From Fimenecus sp045532175 (GTDB taxonomy: Bacteria > Bacillota > Clostridia > Oscillospirales > Acutalibacteraceae): 18,326 nt of DNA. The stretch is taken from the NCBI GenBank assembly GCA_045532175.1, contig JAZSFK010000023.1, positions 1-18,326 on the forward strand. Reading direction: 5' to 3'. Under the pieces are notes generated by a model, which was not told where the DNA came from, did not search any database, and saw only the letters and a list, made by a program, of their open reading frames with translations. The first letter of the stretch is position 1. Every line of letters starts with the position of its first letter. Both the position numbers and the translations under genes were made by a program. This document shows, in pieces, positions 1 through 7,393 of the stretch.

Positions 1-635
1 TTGTCAAGTTTAAGGTTATCAACATTGTTTACAAGAGCTTTAATCATCTGATAAGCAGGGGAGATGCTTTCAAAACCGTTAAGAGGAATTGCGTTCTGAA
101 CACGGGCATCATGAGCATCAAATGTGATAATGTTATCAACACCCATATCAAGACAAAGCTCCTGAAGCATAACTGCACAGTCAAGTGACTCTCTTGAAGA
201 ACGCTTGTGCTGTCTGCCTTCGTAAAGCATAGGCATAATAACTGTGATTGTTTTTGCCTTACCGCCGATAGCAGAAATTGCTCTTTTAAGGTTAGCATAG
301 TGGTCATCAGGACTCATAGGAACTGTCTGACCGTACATTTTGTATGTTACGCCGTGGTTAAATGCATCAATGAGAATATATATGTCGTATCCGCGAACTG
401 ATTCGTGAAGTGTACATTTGCCTTCACCTGTACCAAAACGAGGGAAAGTTACGTCAAGGATATATGTATCTCTTTCATATCCTGAAAAAGCAATTGTTGA
501 CTTGTGTTCTGAATCCTGCTGTGAACGCCATTTTACAAGATATCGGTCAATTTTTTCCGCCATTTCCTCGCATCCCGGTAAAGCGATAATACCGAGAGGC
601 CCGTTTGGTATTGTGGTAATTTCTCTGTCTGCCAT
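1..635 (-). CDS. prs: Ribose-phosphate pyrophosphokinase (PRPP synthetase), 3' part missing
   Basis: Makes 5-phosphoribosyl-1-pyrophosphate from ribose 5-phosphate and ATP in the cytoplasm, feeding purine, pyrimidine, NAD, histidine and tryptophan synthesis. The first 211 codons are visible; the gene runs off the left edge. The segment at residues 134-152 (MPMLYEGRQHKRSSRESLD) matches the conserved Arg-Gln nucleotide-binding region, and FDAHDARVQNAIP (172-184) corresponds to the catalytic His/Asp loop of the family, with H175 as the likely His. The wording of these motifs and the N-terminal extension differ from the classic 315-residue bacterial Prs and fit the longer (about 380-390 residue) form that I recall from Clostridia. 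The ATG at 635 follows a strong GGAGG at 644-648 (read on the minus strand). The gene lies downstream of the tetR-CDF pair but has its own candidate promoter. Family assignment is confident; subtype is from memory. Confidence 0.88.
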   Translation of the reverse strand, partial: MADREITTIPNGPLGIIALPGCEEMAEKIDRYLVKWRSQQDSEHKSTIAFSGYERDTYILDVTFPRFGTGEGKCTLHESVRGYDIYILIDAFNHGVTYKMYGQTVPMSPDDHYANLKRAISAIGGKAKTITVIMPMLYEGRQHKRSSRESLDCAVMLQELCLDMGVDNIITFDAHDARVQNAIPLNGFESISPAYQMIKALVNNVDNLKLD

Positions 636-684
636 AATTTAACCTCCGCAATTTTGAACAATATTATGATTAACCTGTGTATAT

Positions 685-712
685 ATTCTACTATATTTTG
701 TGGTTTTTGCAA
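685..712 (-). promoter_or_regulatory. Candidate sigma-A promoter of prs
   Basis: On the minus strand there is TTGCAA (707-712), a 16-bp spacer and TAGAAT (685-690), about 50 bp before the prs start codon. The -35 overlaps a small perfect hairpin at 705-720 (TTTTGC/GCAAAA, loop of 4). That hairpin has no T-run in the minus direction, so it is not a convincing terminator for the upstream CDF gene. No better terminator is visible in the 102-bp gap, so read-through into prs is possible. Confidence 0.45.
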
Positions 713-737
713 TAGCAAAACGACAAAAAAATTAATT

Positions 738-1904
738 TTAGTTAAAAGAATGCTCAACTGTTATTACAACAAAATATCTTTCGTCTATTTTGCTCAATTT
801 TTCTTCAATGGTATGTATAATTTCACTGTTACTCAAACGGAATTTATGTGGAGTAAGCAAATCAAAAATAAGGTTTGTGTGAGTAGGACCGTCCACAACC
901 CTGAAATCGTGAATTGACATTTCATCCGAAATTTCCTTTACGATTTTTGTTGTCATTTCCTTAAGCTCATTAATTCTTTCGTCATCTGTGACAATGGGGT
1001 CTGTATGAATTGAAATGATGAGACCGTATTCATTGAGAATATCACGCTCCGCAAGGTCGATAATATCGTGAATCTCCATAATATCATCAAGGGATGAAAC
1101 CTCTGCATGGGCAGAAGCAAATTTCCTTCCGGGACCGTAATCATGGACAATCAAATCGTGTACGCCCACAACCTTGTCATAAGAAAGAATTTTCTTTTCA
1201 ACCTGCTCCGTAAACTCACGGTCAGCGGGTTTGCCAAGTAAATCTGCCATTGTATCCCTTAAAATATTGAATCCTGCAAGGAAGATGAATCCTGCAACAA
1301 TAAGACCTAAGTATCCGTCAACACTTATATCGGAAAAGGCAGAAACGATAATCGCTACAAGAGCCACTCCTGTTGCAAGACAGTCAGAAAAACTATCTTT
1401 CATAACTGCTATCATAGGGGAGGAGTTAATCCTTTTGCCAAGACTTCTGTTGAAAAGTCCAAGCCACAGCTTTGCTAAAATACTGACAACAAGGATAACA
1501 AGTGAAACCCAATTGAAGTTTACCGGGACAGGGTTTGTAATTTTTTCAATTGAACTTTTAAAAAGTTCAATACCCATAAGCAAAACAACAAAGGAAACCG
1601 CAAGGGCTGAAATATATTCAACTCTGCCGTGACCGTAAGGGTGACCCTTGTCCGCAGGTTTTGCAGAAAGTTTGACTCCAACAAGCGAAATAATTGAAGA
1701 ACCTGCATCGGAGAGATTGTTTATGGCATCAGCGGTAACAGAAATACTGCCTGAAAGCACACCCGCAATATATTTTGCAACAGCAAGAATGAGATTAACA
1801 ACAATTCCCGTAATACTGCCAAGAGTACCATAAGCCTCACGGACTTTTATATTACCCGTGTTTTCATAGTCACGGATAAAAAGCTTAATTAGAATTGTGT
1901 GCAT
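738..1904 (-). CDS. Cation diffusion facilitator family metal exporter, possibly Mn-type
   Basis: A 388-residue membrane protein that should export a divalent metal in exchange for protons. The N-terminal half has about six membrane segments. The metal site pairs on TM2 and TM5 read N62-x3-D66 (NNLSD) and D170-x3-D174 (DSFSD), and HPYGHGRVE (88-96) is the CDF loop signature. Zinc exporters of the family usually have H/D-x3-D; an Asn/Asp arrangement is found in manganese exporters such as streptococcal MntE, so Mn2+ is the favoured but unproven substrate. The cytoplasmic part is long (residues 228-388) and looks like two consecutive metal-domain-like units. I start it at the ATG at 1904, which has AGAGG at good spacing, rather than the in-frame GTG at 1931. 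The start lies 20 bp inside the 3' end of tetR, indicating translational coupling and regulation by that repressor. Confidence 0.88.
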   Translation of the reverse strand: MHTILIKLFIRDYENTGNIKVREAYGTLGSITGIVVNLILAVAKYIAGVLSGSISVTADAINNLSDAGSSIISLVGVKLSAKPADKGHPYGHGRVEYISALAVSFVVLLMGIELFKSSIEKITNPVPVNFNWVSLVILVVSILAKLWLGLFNRSLGKRINSSPMIAVMKDSFSDCLATGVALVAIIVSAFSDISVDGYLGLIVAGFIFLAGFNILRDTMADLLGKPADREFTEQVEKKILSYDKVVGVHDLIVHDYGPGRKFASAHAEVSSLDDIMEIHDIIDLAERDILNEYGLIISIHTDPIVTDDERINELKEMTTKIVKEISDEMSIHDFRVVDGPTHTNLIFDLLTPHKFRLSNSEIIHTIEEKLSKIDERYFVVITVEHSFN

Positions 1905-2505
1905 TGATAAGTACCTCTTTACCCTCTTCACCGAGAATACCCCACAAGCCTAACATTGTGATATTAAACCACATTTCAGCCACCTGACGTGGTGTCCAGT
2001 CGGGATGCTCTGTAAACCAACAAGTAACAAGTCCAACAAGACCGAATTTGCCGTAGGTGTATGCAAAGTCATACTTGGCTTTATTCATATTTGGGAATAT
2101 TTCATTAAAAATTTCAAAGACTTTTACATTAAAAAGTTCACCGATTTTATGTGCAAACTGTGCATCACCATACTGACTGAGAAGTACGCTGTAAATATCC
2201 ATATGCTCGTAGAAATGAGCACAAAAAGTTTCGCAGATATCAACGGGATTTTTTAAGAGCTCATCACTTGTAAAGGAGGAGATTTTCTCATTGAATTCGT
2301 CATAAAGTTCATTTTCAATTGACTCAATAAGGTCATAAACATCCTTATAGTGCAAGTAGAATGTACCTCTGTTGACTTCAACACAGTCAGTGAGTTCCTT
2401 GACTGTTATTTTGTTTATGCTTTTTGTCTTGCCCAACTCAACAAGACCCTGACGAATAAGTTTTTTAGTTCGTCTTACACGGCTATCATTTTCATTGATT
2501 GACAT
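1885..2505 (-). CDS. TetR/AcrR family transcriptional regulator
   Basis: A 206-residue one-component repressor. The N-terminal DNA-binding domain spans about residues 8-60; the helix-turn-helix is KITVKELTDCVEVNRGTFYLHY (residues 32-53; recognition helix around 44-53), typical of TetR. The C-terminal half (about 70-200) is a helical ligand and dimer domain with no recognisable specific ligand signature. The ATG at 2505 follows GGAG with a 9-bp spacer. The gene overlaps the CDF transporter downstream by 20 bp, so metal stress or a toxic compound exported by the neighbours is a plausible inducer. It is divergent from the ABC transporter operon, which it may also control. A palindrome on its own -35 element suggests autorepression. 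Family is certain; targets are inferred. Confidence 0.9.
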   Translation of the reverse strand: MSINENDSRVRRTKKLIRQGLVELGKTKSINKITVKELTDCVEVNRGTFYLHYKDVYDLIESIENELYDEFNEKISSFTSDELLKNPVDICETFCAHFYEHMDIYSVLLSQYGDAQFAHKIGELFNVKVFEIFNEIFPNMNKAKYDFAYTYGKFGLVGLVTCWFTEHPDWTPRQVAEMWFNITMLGLWGILGEEGKEVLINAHNSN

Positions 2506-2537
2506 AAAATCATCTCCGTTTCATTAAGATTATTACC

Positions 2538-2566
2538 ATTATAACAGTATAATGTTCAATAATCAA
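2538..2566 (-). promoter_or_regulatory. Promoter of the tetR-CDF operon
   Basis: On the minus strand: TTGATT (2561-2566), 17-bp spacer, then TATAAT (2538-2543) preceded by TG at the extended -10 position. This is close to the ideal sigma-A consensus and lies about 33 bp before the tetR start codon. Confidence 0.7.
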
Positions 2567-2570
2567 CATT
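2551..2570. promoter_or_regulatory. Candidate TetR operator (near-palindrome)
   Basis: A 20-bp imperfect palindrome with perfect 6-bp arms AATGTT and AACATT around 8 central bases; 8 of 10 base pairs are symmetric overall. It covers the -35 element and part of the spacer of the tetR promoter, the usual place for TetR autorepression. A second, shorter inverted repeat (CATTAT at 2537-2542 and ATAATG at 2549-2554) overlaps the -10 side. Binding by the adjacent regulator is inferred. Confidence 0.5.
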
Positions 2571-2651
2571 TGTCTATTATTTTTTTGAAAAAATTAACAA
2601 AAATTTAAAACATTTATTTCTTAAAATTATATAGCATTATTTGTATTATTA

Positions 2652-2660
2652 TGTTATAAT
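2652..2660 (+). promoter_or_regulatory. Extended -10 promoter of the ABC transporter operon
   Basis: TGTTATAAT gives a perfect TATAAT (2655-2660) with TG one base upstream. The -35 position (about 2632-2637) has no good match, which extended -10 promoters tolerate. Transcription would begin near 2667, giving a leader of about 45 nt with AAGGAG before the ATG at 2714. Confidence 0.6.
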
Positions 2661-2713
2661 AATTCGGTATGTAAAAAGAGATAATTTCTTTCATAAAGAA
2701 AAGGAGATATAAT

Positions 2714-3415
2714 ATGTCATTTATTGAATTCAGAAATGTCGTTAAGACATATCAGATGGGTGAAATCCAGATAAATGCGGTTGACAAAATAAGTTTCCCT
2801 ATTGAAAAGGGTGAGTTTGTAATTATTGTAGGTCCTTCAGGCGCAGGTAAAACAACTGTCCTCAACATTCTCGGCGGTATGGATAAACCAACCTCAGGTG
2901 TTATCAAGGTTGACGATGTTGATATTGCAAAACACGACGAAAAAGCACTTACACAGTATCGTCGTGATGATGTTGGATTTGTTTTCCAGTTTTATAACCT
3001 TGTTCAAAACCTCACTGCTTATGAAAATGTTGAACTTGCAACTCAACTTTGCAAAAATCCCGTTGACGCAGAAACAATTTTGGGTGAAGTGGGACTTGCA
3101 AACAGAAAAGATAACTTTCCATCACAGCTTTCCGGCGGTGAGCAACAGCGTGTTGCAATTGCTCGTGCGTTGGCTAAAAACCCTAAACTTTTACTTTGCG
3201 ATGAACCGACCGGTGCCCTTGACTATGTTACAGGTAAATCAATTCTCAAGCTTTTACAGGATATGTGCCGTGAAAAGGGTATGACAGTGATTGTTATTAC
3301 TCATAACTCCGCACTTATGCCAATGGCAGATAAAATAATTAAAATCAACGACGGTAAAGTCGATAAAATTCTTCTAAACAAAACACCGTTATCAGCAGAA
3401 CAGATTGAATGGTAA
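2714..3415 (+). CDS. ABC transporter ATP-binding protein (LolD/MacB type)
   Basis: A 233-residue ATPase that powers the membrane partner encoded immediately downstream. All core motifs are intact: Walker A GPSGAGKT (40-47), Q-loop Q92, signature LSGGEQQ (139-145), Walker B LLLCDE with catalytic E164, and switch H197. Length and motif wording fit the LolD/FtsE/MacB subfamily, which drives mechanotransmission-type (type VII) ABC proteins rather than classic importers. Starts with a strong AAGGAG ribosome binding site. The permease begins 15 bp after its stop, so the two form an operon, divergent from the tetR-CDF operon. Possible roles are efflux of an antimicrobial peptide or drug, or a cell-envelope task; the sequence does not say which. 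Confidence 0.93.
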   Translation: MSFIEFRNVVKTYQMGEIQINAVDKISFPIEKGEFVIIVGPSGAGKTTVLNILGGMDKPTSGVIKVDDVDIAKHDEKALTQYRRDDVGFVFQFYNLVQNLTAYENVELATQLCKNPVDAETILGEVGLANRKDNFPSQLSGGEQQRVAIARALAKNPKLLLCDEPTGALDYVTGKSILKLLQDMCREKGMTVIVITHNSALMPMADKIIKINDGKVDKILLNKTPLSAEQIEW

Positions 3416-3430
3416 AGGAAAGTACAGAAT

Positions 3431-6400
3431 ATGACAAAATCACTTTTTAAAGATTTCCGTCGTGAAATTAAGCGAAGCAAAAGCCGTTTCATATCAATAA
3501 TGCTTATTGTAGCCCTCGGGGTGGCATTCTATTCAGGTATCCGTTCAACCACACCTGCTATGTATATGACGGCGGATTCAGTTTACGACGAAGAAAACCT
3601 GATGGACATCAGGGTTGTCAGTACCTTGGGACTTACTGAAGCCGACCTTGAGGAAATAAGCAAAATTGAAGGAATAAAGGATATTGAGGGTTCTTACACA
3701 ACGGACTTTCTTTGTATTGTTGACGGAAAGGAAATTGTTACCAGAGCAATCTCAATGCCCCGAAGAGTAAATGATGTAAAACTTACTGACGGTGCATTTC
3801 CCGAGGCTTATAACGAATGTATTGTAAGCCGTGAGTTCCTTGATGAATCAGGACTCAAGATTGGCGATACATTGACTCTTTCAACAGGTACATCAGAGGC
3901 CGTTTCAGATACACTTACAACGGATTCCTATAAAATCGTCGGCGTGTGTTCCTCATCATACTTTCTCAACGGTGATGTGGGAACAAGTAATATCGGTGAC
4001 GGTATGGGTGATGCGTATATCGTTCTGCCTACACCTGCTTATGTTACTGATGTTTATACATCAATTTATATTACAATTGAGGGTGCAAAGGAACTTAATT
4101 GTTTTGGCAAGGACTATGAAAGATTAATAGGCAAGGTTATTGATGAAATTGAAGAAATTTCGGGATTGCAGTGTGACATCCGATATACAGAGGTTCGTTC
4201 ATCTGCAAATGAAAAGCTTGATAAGGTTCGTTCAGAGGTAACTCTTGCGGAAATAACAACTGAAAACGCAATTAAAAACGCCGCTTCCCGACTTGAGGCT
4301 CAGGAACAACTTATTGAACAGAGCCGTCAGGAAATTATGTCGAATAAAGAACTGATTGAAAATGCTGAACTCTATATTCCACAGGCTGAACAAGCAATAG
4401 CTGAGGCAGAGCAGAAAATTGCAACTGCAAAGAATGCACTTGCAGCATCCGAGAAGGTTCTTGAGGAGGCAAAAACCGCCAAGAGAGAACTTGAAAAAGA
4501 ACTTGAAAGAATGCAACAGGACCCCAATGCGGACCCTGAGGAAATTTACAGATTGCAACAGGCTTTGAGTATTGCAGAAATGGCAATCCCTGCCGCTGAA
4601 AGAGAACTTGCTAATCAGGAATTACAGGTTGAGCAGGGTGAACGTGATTTGCTTCAGGCAAAGGTAACTCTCGGTCAGTTGCAACAGGCAGTTGCAAATA
4701 AAGGTCAGCTTGAAAATGCAGAGCAAGAAATCATAAGTGCTGACAATTTGCTTAAAGAGGCTCAAGCGGAGTATGAGGCATACAAAGCAACAGCGTTGAG
4801 TGAACTTGAAAAAGCACAAGAACAGCTTGCTGACCTTCAGAATTACGTTTCAAATATTGAAGTACCCGTGTGGCATGTCCTTGACAGAAATGGTATTGAA
4901 ACCTACGCAAGCTATGTAAATGAATCTGACAGTATTGATGCAATCGGTACTGTTTTTCCGCTGATTTTCTTCTTTGTTGCGGCTTTGGTCAGCCTTACAA
5001 CAATGACAAGAATGGTTGAAGAGGAAAGAGTACAGATTGGTACATTAAAAGCCCTCGGATACAGTAAGGCTTCAATCGTTATGAAGTATATTCTCTATGC
5101 CGCGTTTGCAAGTATCCTCGGCAGTATTCTCGGCTCAATTATGGGTCAGTTCACTATTCCGCCGATTATAATTTCTGCATATCGTGCAGTTTACTATAAC
5201 CTTGGTGAAAATGTTGTTAAATTCAATGTTCTCTATGCACTTCTCGCAAGTGAGGTTGCTGTTTTGTGTACAGTATCCGCAACCTTTGTTGCTTGCTTCA
5301 AGGCATTGAAGAGCGAACCTGCTTCACTTATGCGACCTGAAGCGCCAAAGGCAGGTAAGCGAACCTTTATTGAGGGCTTTACATTTATCTGGCAAAGACT
5401 CAATTTCGGTCAGAAATCTGCATTCAGAAATCTTTTCAGATACAAAAAGCGTTTCTTTATGACGATTTTCGGCGTTGCAGGATGTATGGCGCTTCTTCTT
5501 GTGGGACTCGGTATCCGTGACTCCGTTACATCTATGACCACAAATCAGTATGATGATATCTTCAAATACGACGGAATTATTAGTGTTGATGCAAGTATTT
5601 CACGTGCGGAACGAAGGACACTCATTAACGAGATTGCGGACACACAGACGGTAACAGGTCTTTTGCAGGCAAACCGTACAATGGTTTCTGCATCTGCAAC
5701 ACAGGAAACTGATGTTAAAGACCAAAAAAATGCGTACCTTATTGTCCCCACCAATACAGAGGAATTTCCAAACTTTGTAAGTCTTAGGGAAAGAAAATCA
5801 AAGGATGCAATAAATCTTTTAAACGACGGTGTAATTATAACTGAAAAGTATGCTCAGCTTCTTGATGTTGAGGTTAATGATGTGATTTATCTTAAACTTG
5901 ACGATTCAAGGGTAACACCAAAAGAGGTAAAGGTTCTTGGCATAACTGAAAATTATATTTTCAATTACATCTATATGACACCTAATCTGTATCAGGCTCT
6001 TTATGGAGTTGAGGCAGACGTGAATATTATGATGATTCAGACACTCAATAAGATTACTGCAGATGATATGAAGGTTGCTTTTACAGGACTTAATGGTGTC
6101 AATTCCGTGATTACCAATGACGACGAGCTTGAAGGCATCAATAAGGTTATTAAGAATCTTTATTTCATTATTATCCTTATGGTTGTTTCGGCGGCGGTAC
6201 TTGCATTCTGCGTTCTTTATAACCTTAATAATATCAACATAAGCGAAAGACGTCGTGAACTTGCAACCTTCCGTCTTTTAGGCTTTTATAATAAGGAACT
6301 TGCCGCCTATGTTTACCGTGAAAACACGATTCTTACCGCGTTAGGTATAATTGTTGGTGTGTTCCTGGGTATCATTCTTCATAGATTTGTTATGGTAACT

Positions 6401-6559
6401 GTCGAAACAGATATGTATATGTTCGGCAGGGAACTAAGCTTATTAAGTGTAGTGATTGCAATAATACTCACAATACTGTTTACAGTAATTGTAAACCGGA
6501 TTATGTATTCAAAACTTAAGAAGATTGATATGATAGAGTCATTAAAGAGTGTAGAGTAG
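3431..6559 (+). CDS. FtsX/MacB-type ABC permease with a long extracytoplasmic coiled coil
   Basis: A 1042-residue membrane protein pairing with the ATPase upstream. Predicted membrane segments: one near residues 20-37, three at about 505-525, 552-577 and 600-624, one at about 675-695, and three at about 910-933, 969-991 and 1004-1025. This is two FtsX modules of four helices each. The segment after helix 1 (38-250) resembles the MacB periplasmic core. It is followed by a charged, Ala/Glu/Gln-rich heptad region (about 255-475) on the outside of the cell, with a turn containing DPNADPEE near its midpoint. A second extracellular domain lies at about 696-908. TRMVEEERVQIGTLKALGYS (about 526-545) and ERRRELATFRLLGF near the C-terminal module are typical FtsX helix-linker motifs. 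Substrate unknown: export of lipophilic or peptide compounds, or control of wall enzymes, would both fit. Regulation by the divergent TetR is possible. Confidence 0.88.
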   Translation: MTKSLFKDFRREIKRSKSRFISIMLIVALGVAFYSGIRSTTPAMYMTADSVYDEENLMDIRVVSTLGLTEADLEEISKIEGIKDIEGSYTTDFLCIVDGKEIVTRAISMPRRVNDVKLTDGAFPEAYNECIVSREFLDESGLKIGDTLTLSTGTSEAVSDTLTTDSYKIVGVCSSSYFLNGDVGTSNIGDGMGDAYIVLPTPAYVTDVYTSIYITIEGAKELNCFGKDYERLIGKVIDEIEEISGLQCDIRYTEVRSSANEKLDKVRSEVTLAEITTENAIKNAASRLEAQEQLIEQSRQEIMSNKELIENAELYIPQAEQAIAEAEQKIATAKNALAASEKVLEEAKTAKRELEKELERMQQDPNADPEEIYRLQQALSIAEMAIPAAERELANQELQVEQGERDLLQAKVTLGQLQQAVANKGQLENAEQEIISADNLLKEAQAEYEAYKATALSELEKAQEQLADLQNYVSNIEVPVWHVLDRNGIETYASYVNESDSIDAIGTVFPLIFFFVAALVSLTTMTRMVEEERVQIGTLKALGYSKASIVMKYILYAAFASILGSILGSIMGQFTIPPIIISAYRAVYYNLGENVVKFNVLYALLASEVAVLCTVSATFVACFKALKSEPASLMRPEAPKAGKRTFIEGFTFIWQRLNFGQKSAFRNLFRYKKRFFMTIFGVAGCMALLLVGLGIRDSVTSMTTNQYDDIFKYDGIISVDASISRAERRTLINEIADTQTVTGLLQANRTMVSASATQETDVKDQKNAYLIVPTNTEEFPNFVSLRERKSKDAINLLNDGVIITEKYAQLLDVEVNDVIYLKLDDSRVTPKEVKVLGITENYIFNYIYMTPNLYQALYGVEADVNIMMIQTLNKITADDMKVAFTGLNGVNSVITNDDELEGINKVIKNLYFIIILMVVSAAVLAFCVLYNLNNINISERRRELATFRLLGFYNKELAAYVYRENTILTALGIIVGVFLGIILHRFVMVTVETDMYMFGRELSLLSVVIAIILTILFTVIVNRIMYSKLKKIDMIESLKSVE

Positions 6560-6573
6560 TTCTCTGTGGATTA

Positions 6574-6740
6574 TAATGAATTCGCAAGAATTCAATTCAT
6601 GGAGCGAAACGAGAAATCATGGCGATAGCCAATTCATGCGCAGCAAATCATTTTTTGAGAATGAATTGCAACTTCGTTGCATGAATTGATTTCATCATGC
6701 ATTGTGATAAATCACATGAATTGCACCTGACAGTGCATTA
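6574..6740. repeat. Non-coding nested-hairpin element, probable dispersed repeat
   Basis: This fills nearly all of the 198-bp gap between the permease and the cyclophilin gene; no ORF of note is present. It contains four perfect small hairpins: GAATTC/GAATTC with a GCAA loop (6578-6593), TGGC/GCCA with GATA loop (6620-6631), TGCAAC/GTTGCA (6667-6681) and TGTGAT/ATCACA (6703-6716). A fifth, TGCAC/GTGCA, lies at 6722-6737. The word AATTCATG occurs at 6594 and 6631, and its reverse complement CATGAATT at 6680 and 6715, symmetric around a central stem (6645-6652 with 6660-6667, 7 of 8 pairs). The whole can therefore fold as nested arms. This organisation is typical of small non-autonomous palindromic repeats, but copy number cannot be judged from one window. 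No convincing promoter or terminator is visible here. Confidence 0.6.
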
Positions 6741-6757
6741 GAAAGGGAGTAATTACT

Positions 6758-7351
6758 ATGTTCCATCAGTTAAACGCACCGGTTGCAGGTGATACAATTG
6801 CAACAATTAAAACAAATATGGGTGAAATCAAAATCAAGCTTTTCCCCGAGTTTGCACCAAAAGCAGTTGAGAATTTTACAACTCACGCAAAGAACGGTTA
6901 CTATGACGGTCTTATCTTCCACCGTGTAATAAACGACTTTATGATTCAGGGCGGTGACCCGAAGGGTACAGGTACAGGTGGCGAAAGCATCTGGGGACAC
7001 TCATTTGAAGACGAATTCACAGGCGAACTTCATAACCTTCGCGGTGCACTTTCAATGGCAAACGCAGGCCCTAATACAAACGGAAGTCAGTTCTTTATCG
7101 TTCAGGCAAAGGAAGTTCCCGAAGATTTACTTGAACAGATGAGAATGGCAGACGAAAGAGTTTTCCCGACAGAATGTATCGAAGCATACGAAGAAATCGG
7201 TGGCACACCTTGGCTTGATTTCCGTCATACAGTTTTCGGTCAGGTTTTTGAGGGAATGGACGTTGTTGACGCAATCGCAAAAGTTCCTGCTGACTATTTC
7301 AACAACAAACCTAAAGAAGACGTTGTAATCGAAACAATTATCATAGAATAA
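6758..7351 (+). CDS. Peptidyl-prolyl cis-trans isomerase, cyclophilin type
   Basis: A 197-residue cytosolic foldase that isomerises X-Pro peptide bonds. The active-site block is FHRVINDFMIQGGDPKGTG (55-73), with catalytic R56, F61 and Q64; NAGPNTNGSQFFI (102-114) and PWLDFRHTVFG (151-161, W152 and H157) complete the binding pocket. There is no signal peptide or lipobox, so it is not the exported form. An acidic insertion at about 117-149 between FFI and the W motif makes it longer than the minimal 160-165 residue cyclophilin; similar insertions are common in clostridial members, from memory. The ATG at 6758 follows AAAGGGAG. It is followed by an intrinsic terminator, so it is probably monocistronic; its promoter must lie in or beyond the hairpin element upstream and I could not identify it. 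Confidence 0.95.
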   Translation: MFHQLNAPVAGDTIATIKTNMGEIKIKLFPEFAPKAVENFTTHAKNGYYDGLIFHRVINDFMIQGGDPKGTGTGGESIWGHSFEDEFTGELHNLRGALSMANAGPNTNGSQFFIVQAKEVPEDLLEQMRMADERVFPTECIEAYEEIGGTPWLDFRHTVFGQVFEGMDVVDAIAKVPADYFNNKPKEDVVIETIIIE

Positions 7352-7356
7352 AATCA

Positions 7357-7382
7357 GGGCAGGGGAAACTCTGCCTTTTTTT
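7357..7382 (+). terminator. Intrinsic terminator after the cyclophilin gene
   Basis: A 7-bp stem GGCAGGG/CTCTGCC (one G-T pair) capped by a GAAA tetraloop is followed by seven T. The GGAG ribosome binding site of the next gene (7383-7386) starts directly after the T-run. The salvage trio must therefore depend on read-through or on a promoter upstream of this terminator. Confidence 0.85.
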
Positions 7383-7393
7383 GGAGAATAATT

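Noticed and set aside
705..720. Hairpin TTTTGC/GCAAAA as terminator of the CDF gene
   Set aside because: A 6-bp stem without a following T-run in the minus direction; it overlaps the candidate prs -35 instead.
1231..1632. Open reading frame of 133 codons on the plus strand
   Set aside because: It is antisense to the CDF transporter, has a low-complexity composition and no ribosome binding site; the minus-strand gene explains the region.
1905..1931. Earlier GTG start for the CDF gene at 1931
   Set aside because: The ATG at 1904 has AGAGG at correct spacing; the GTG would lengthen the overlap with tetR and adds non-conserved residues.
4232..4586. Two minus-strand frames opposite the permease coiled coil
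   Set aside because: Low-complexity Phe/Leu-rich frames arising from the repetitive coiled-coil codons; no start signals.
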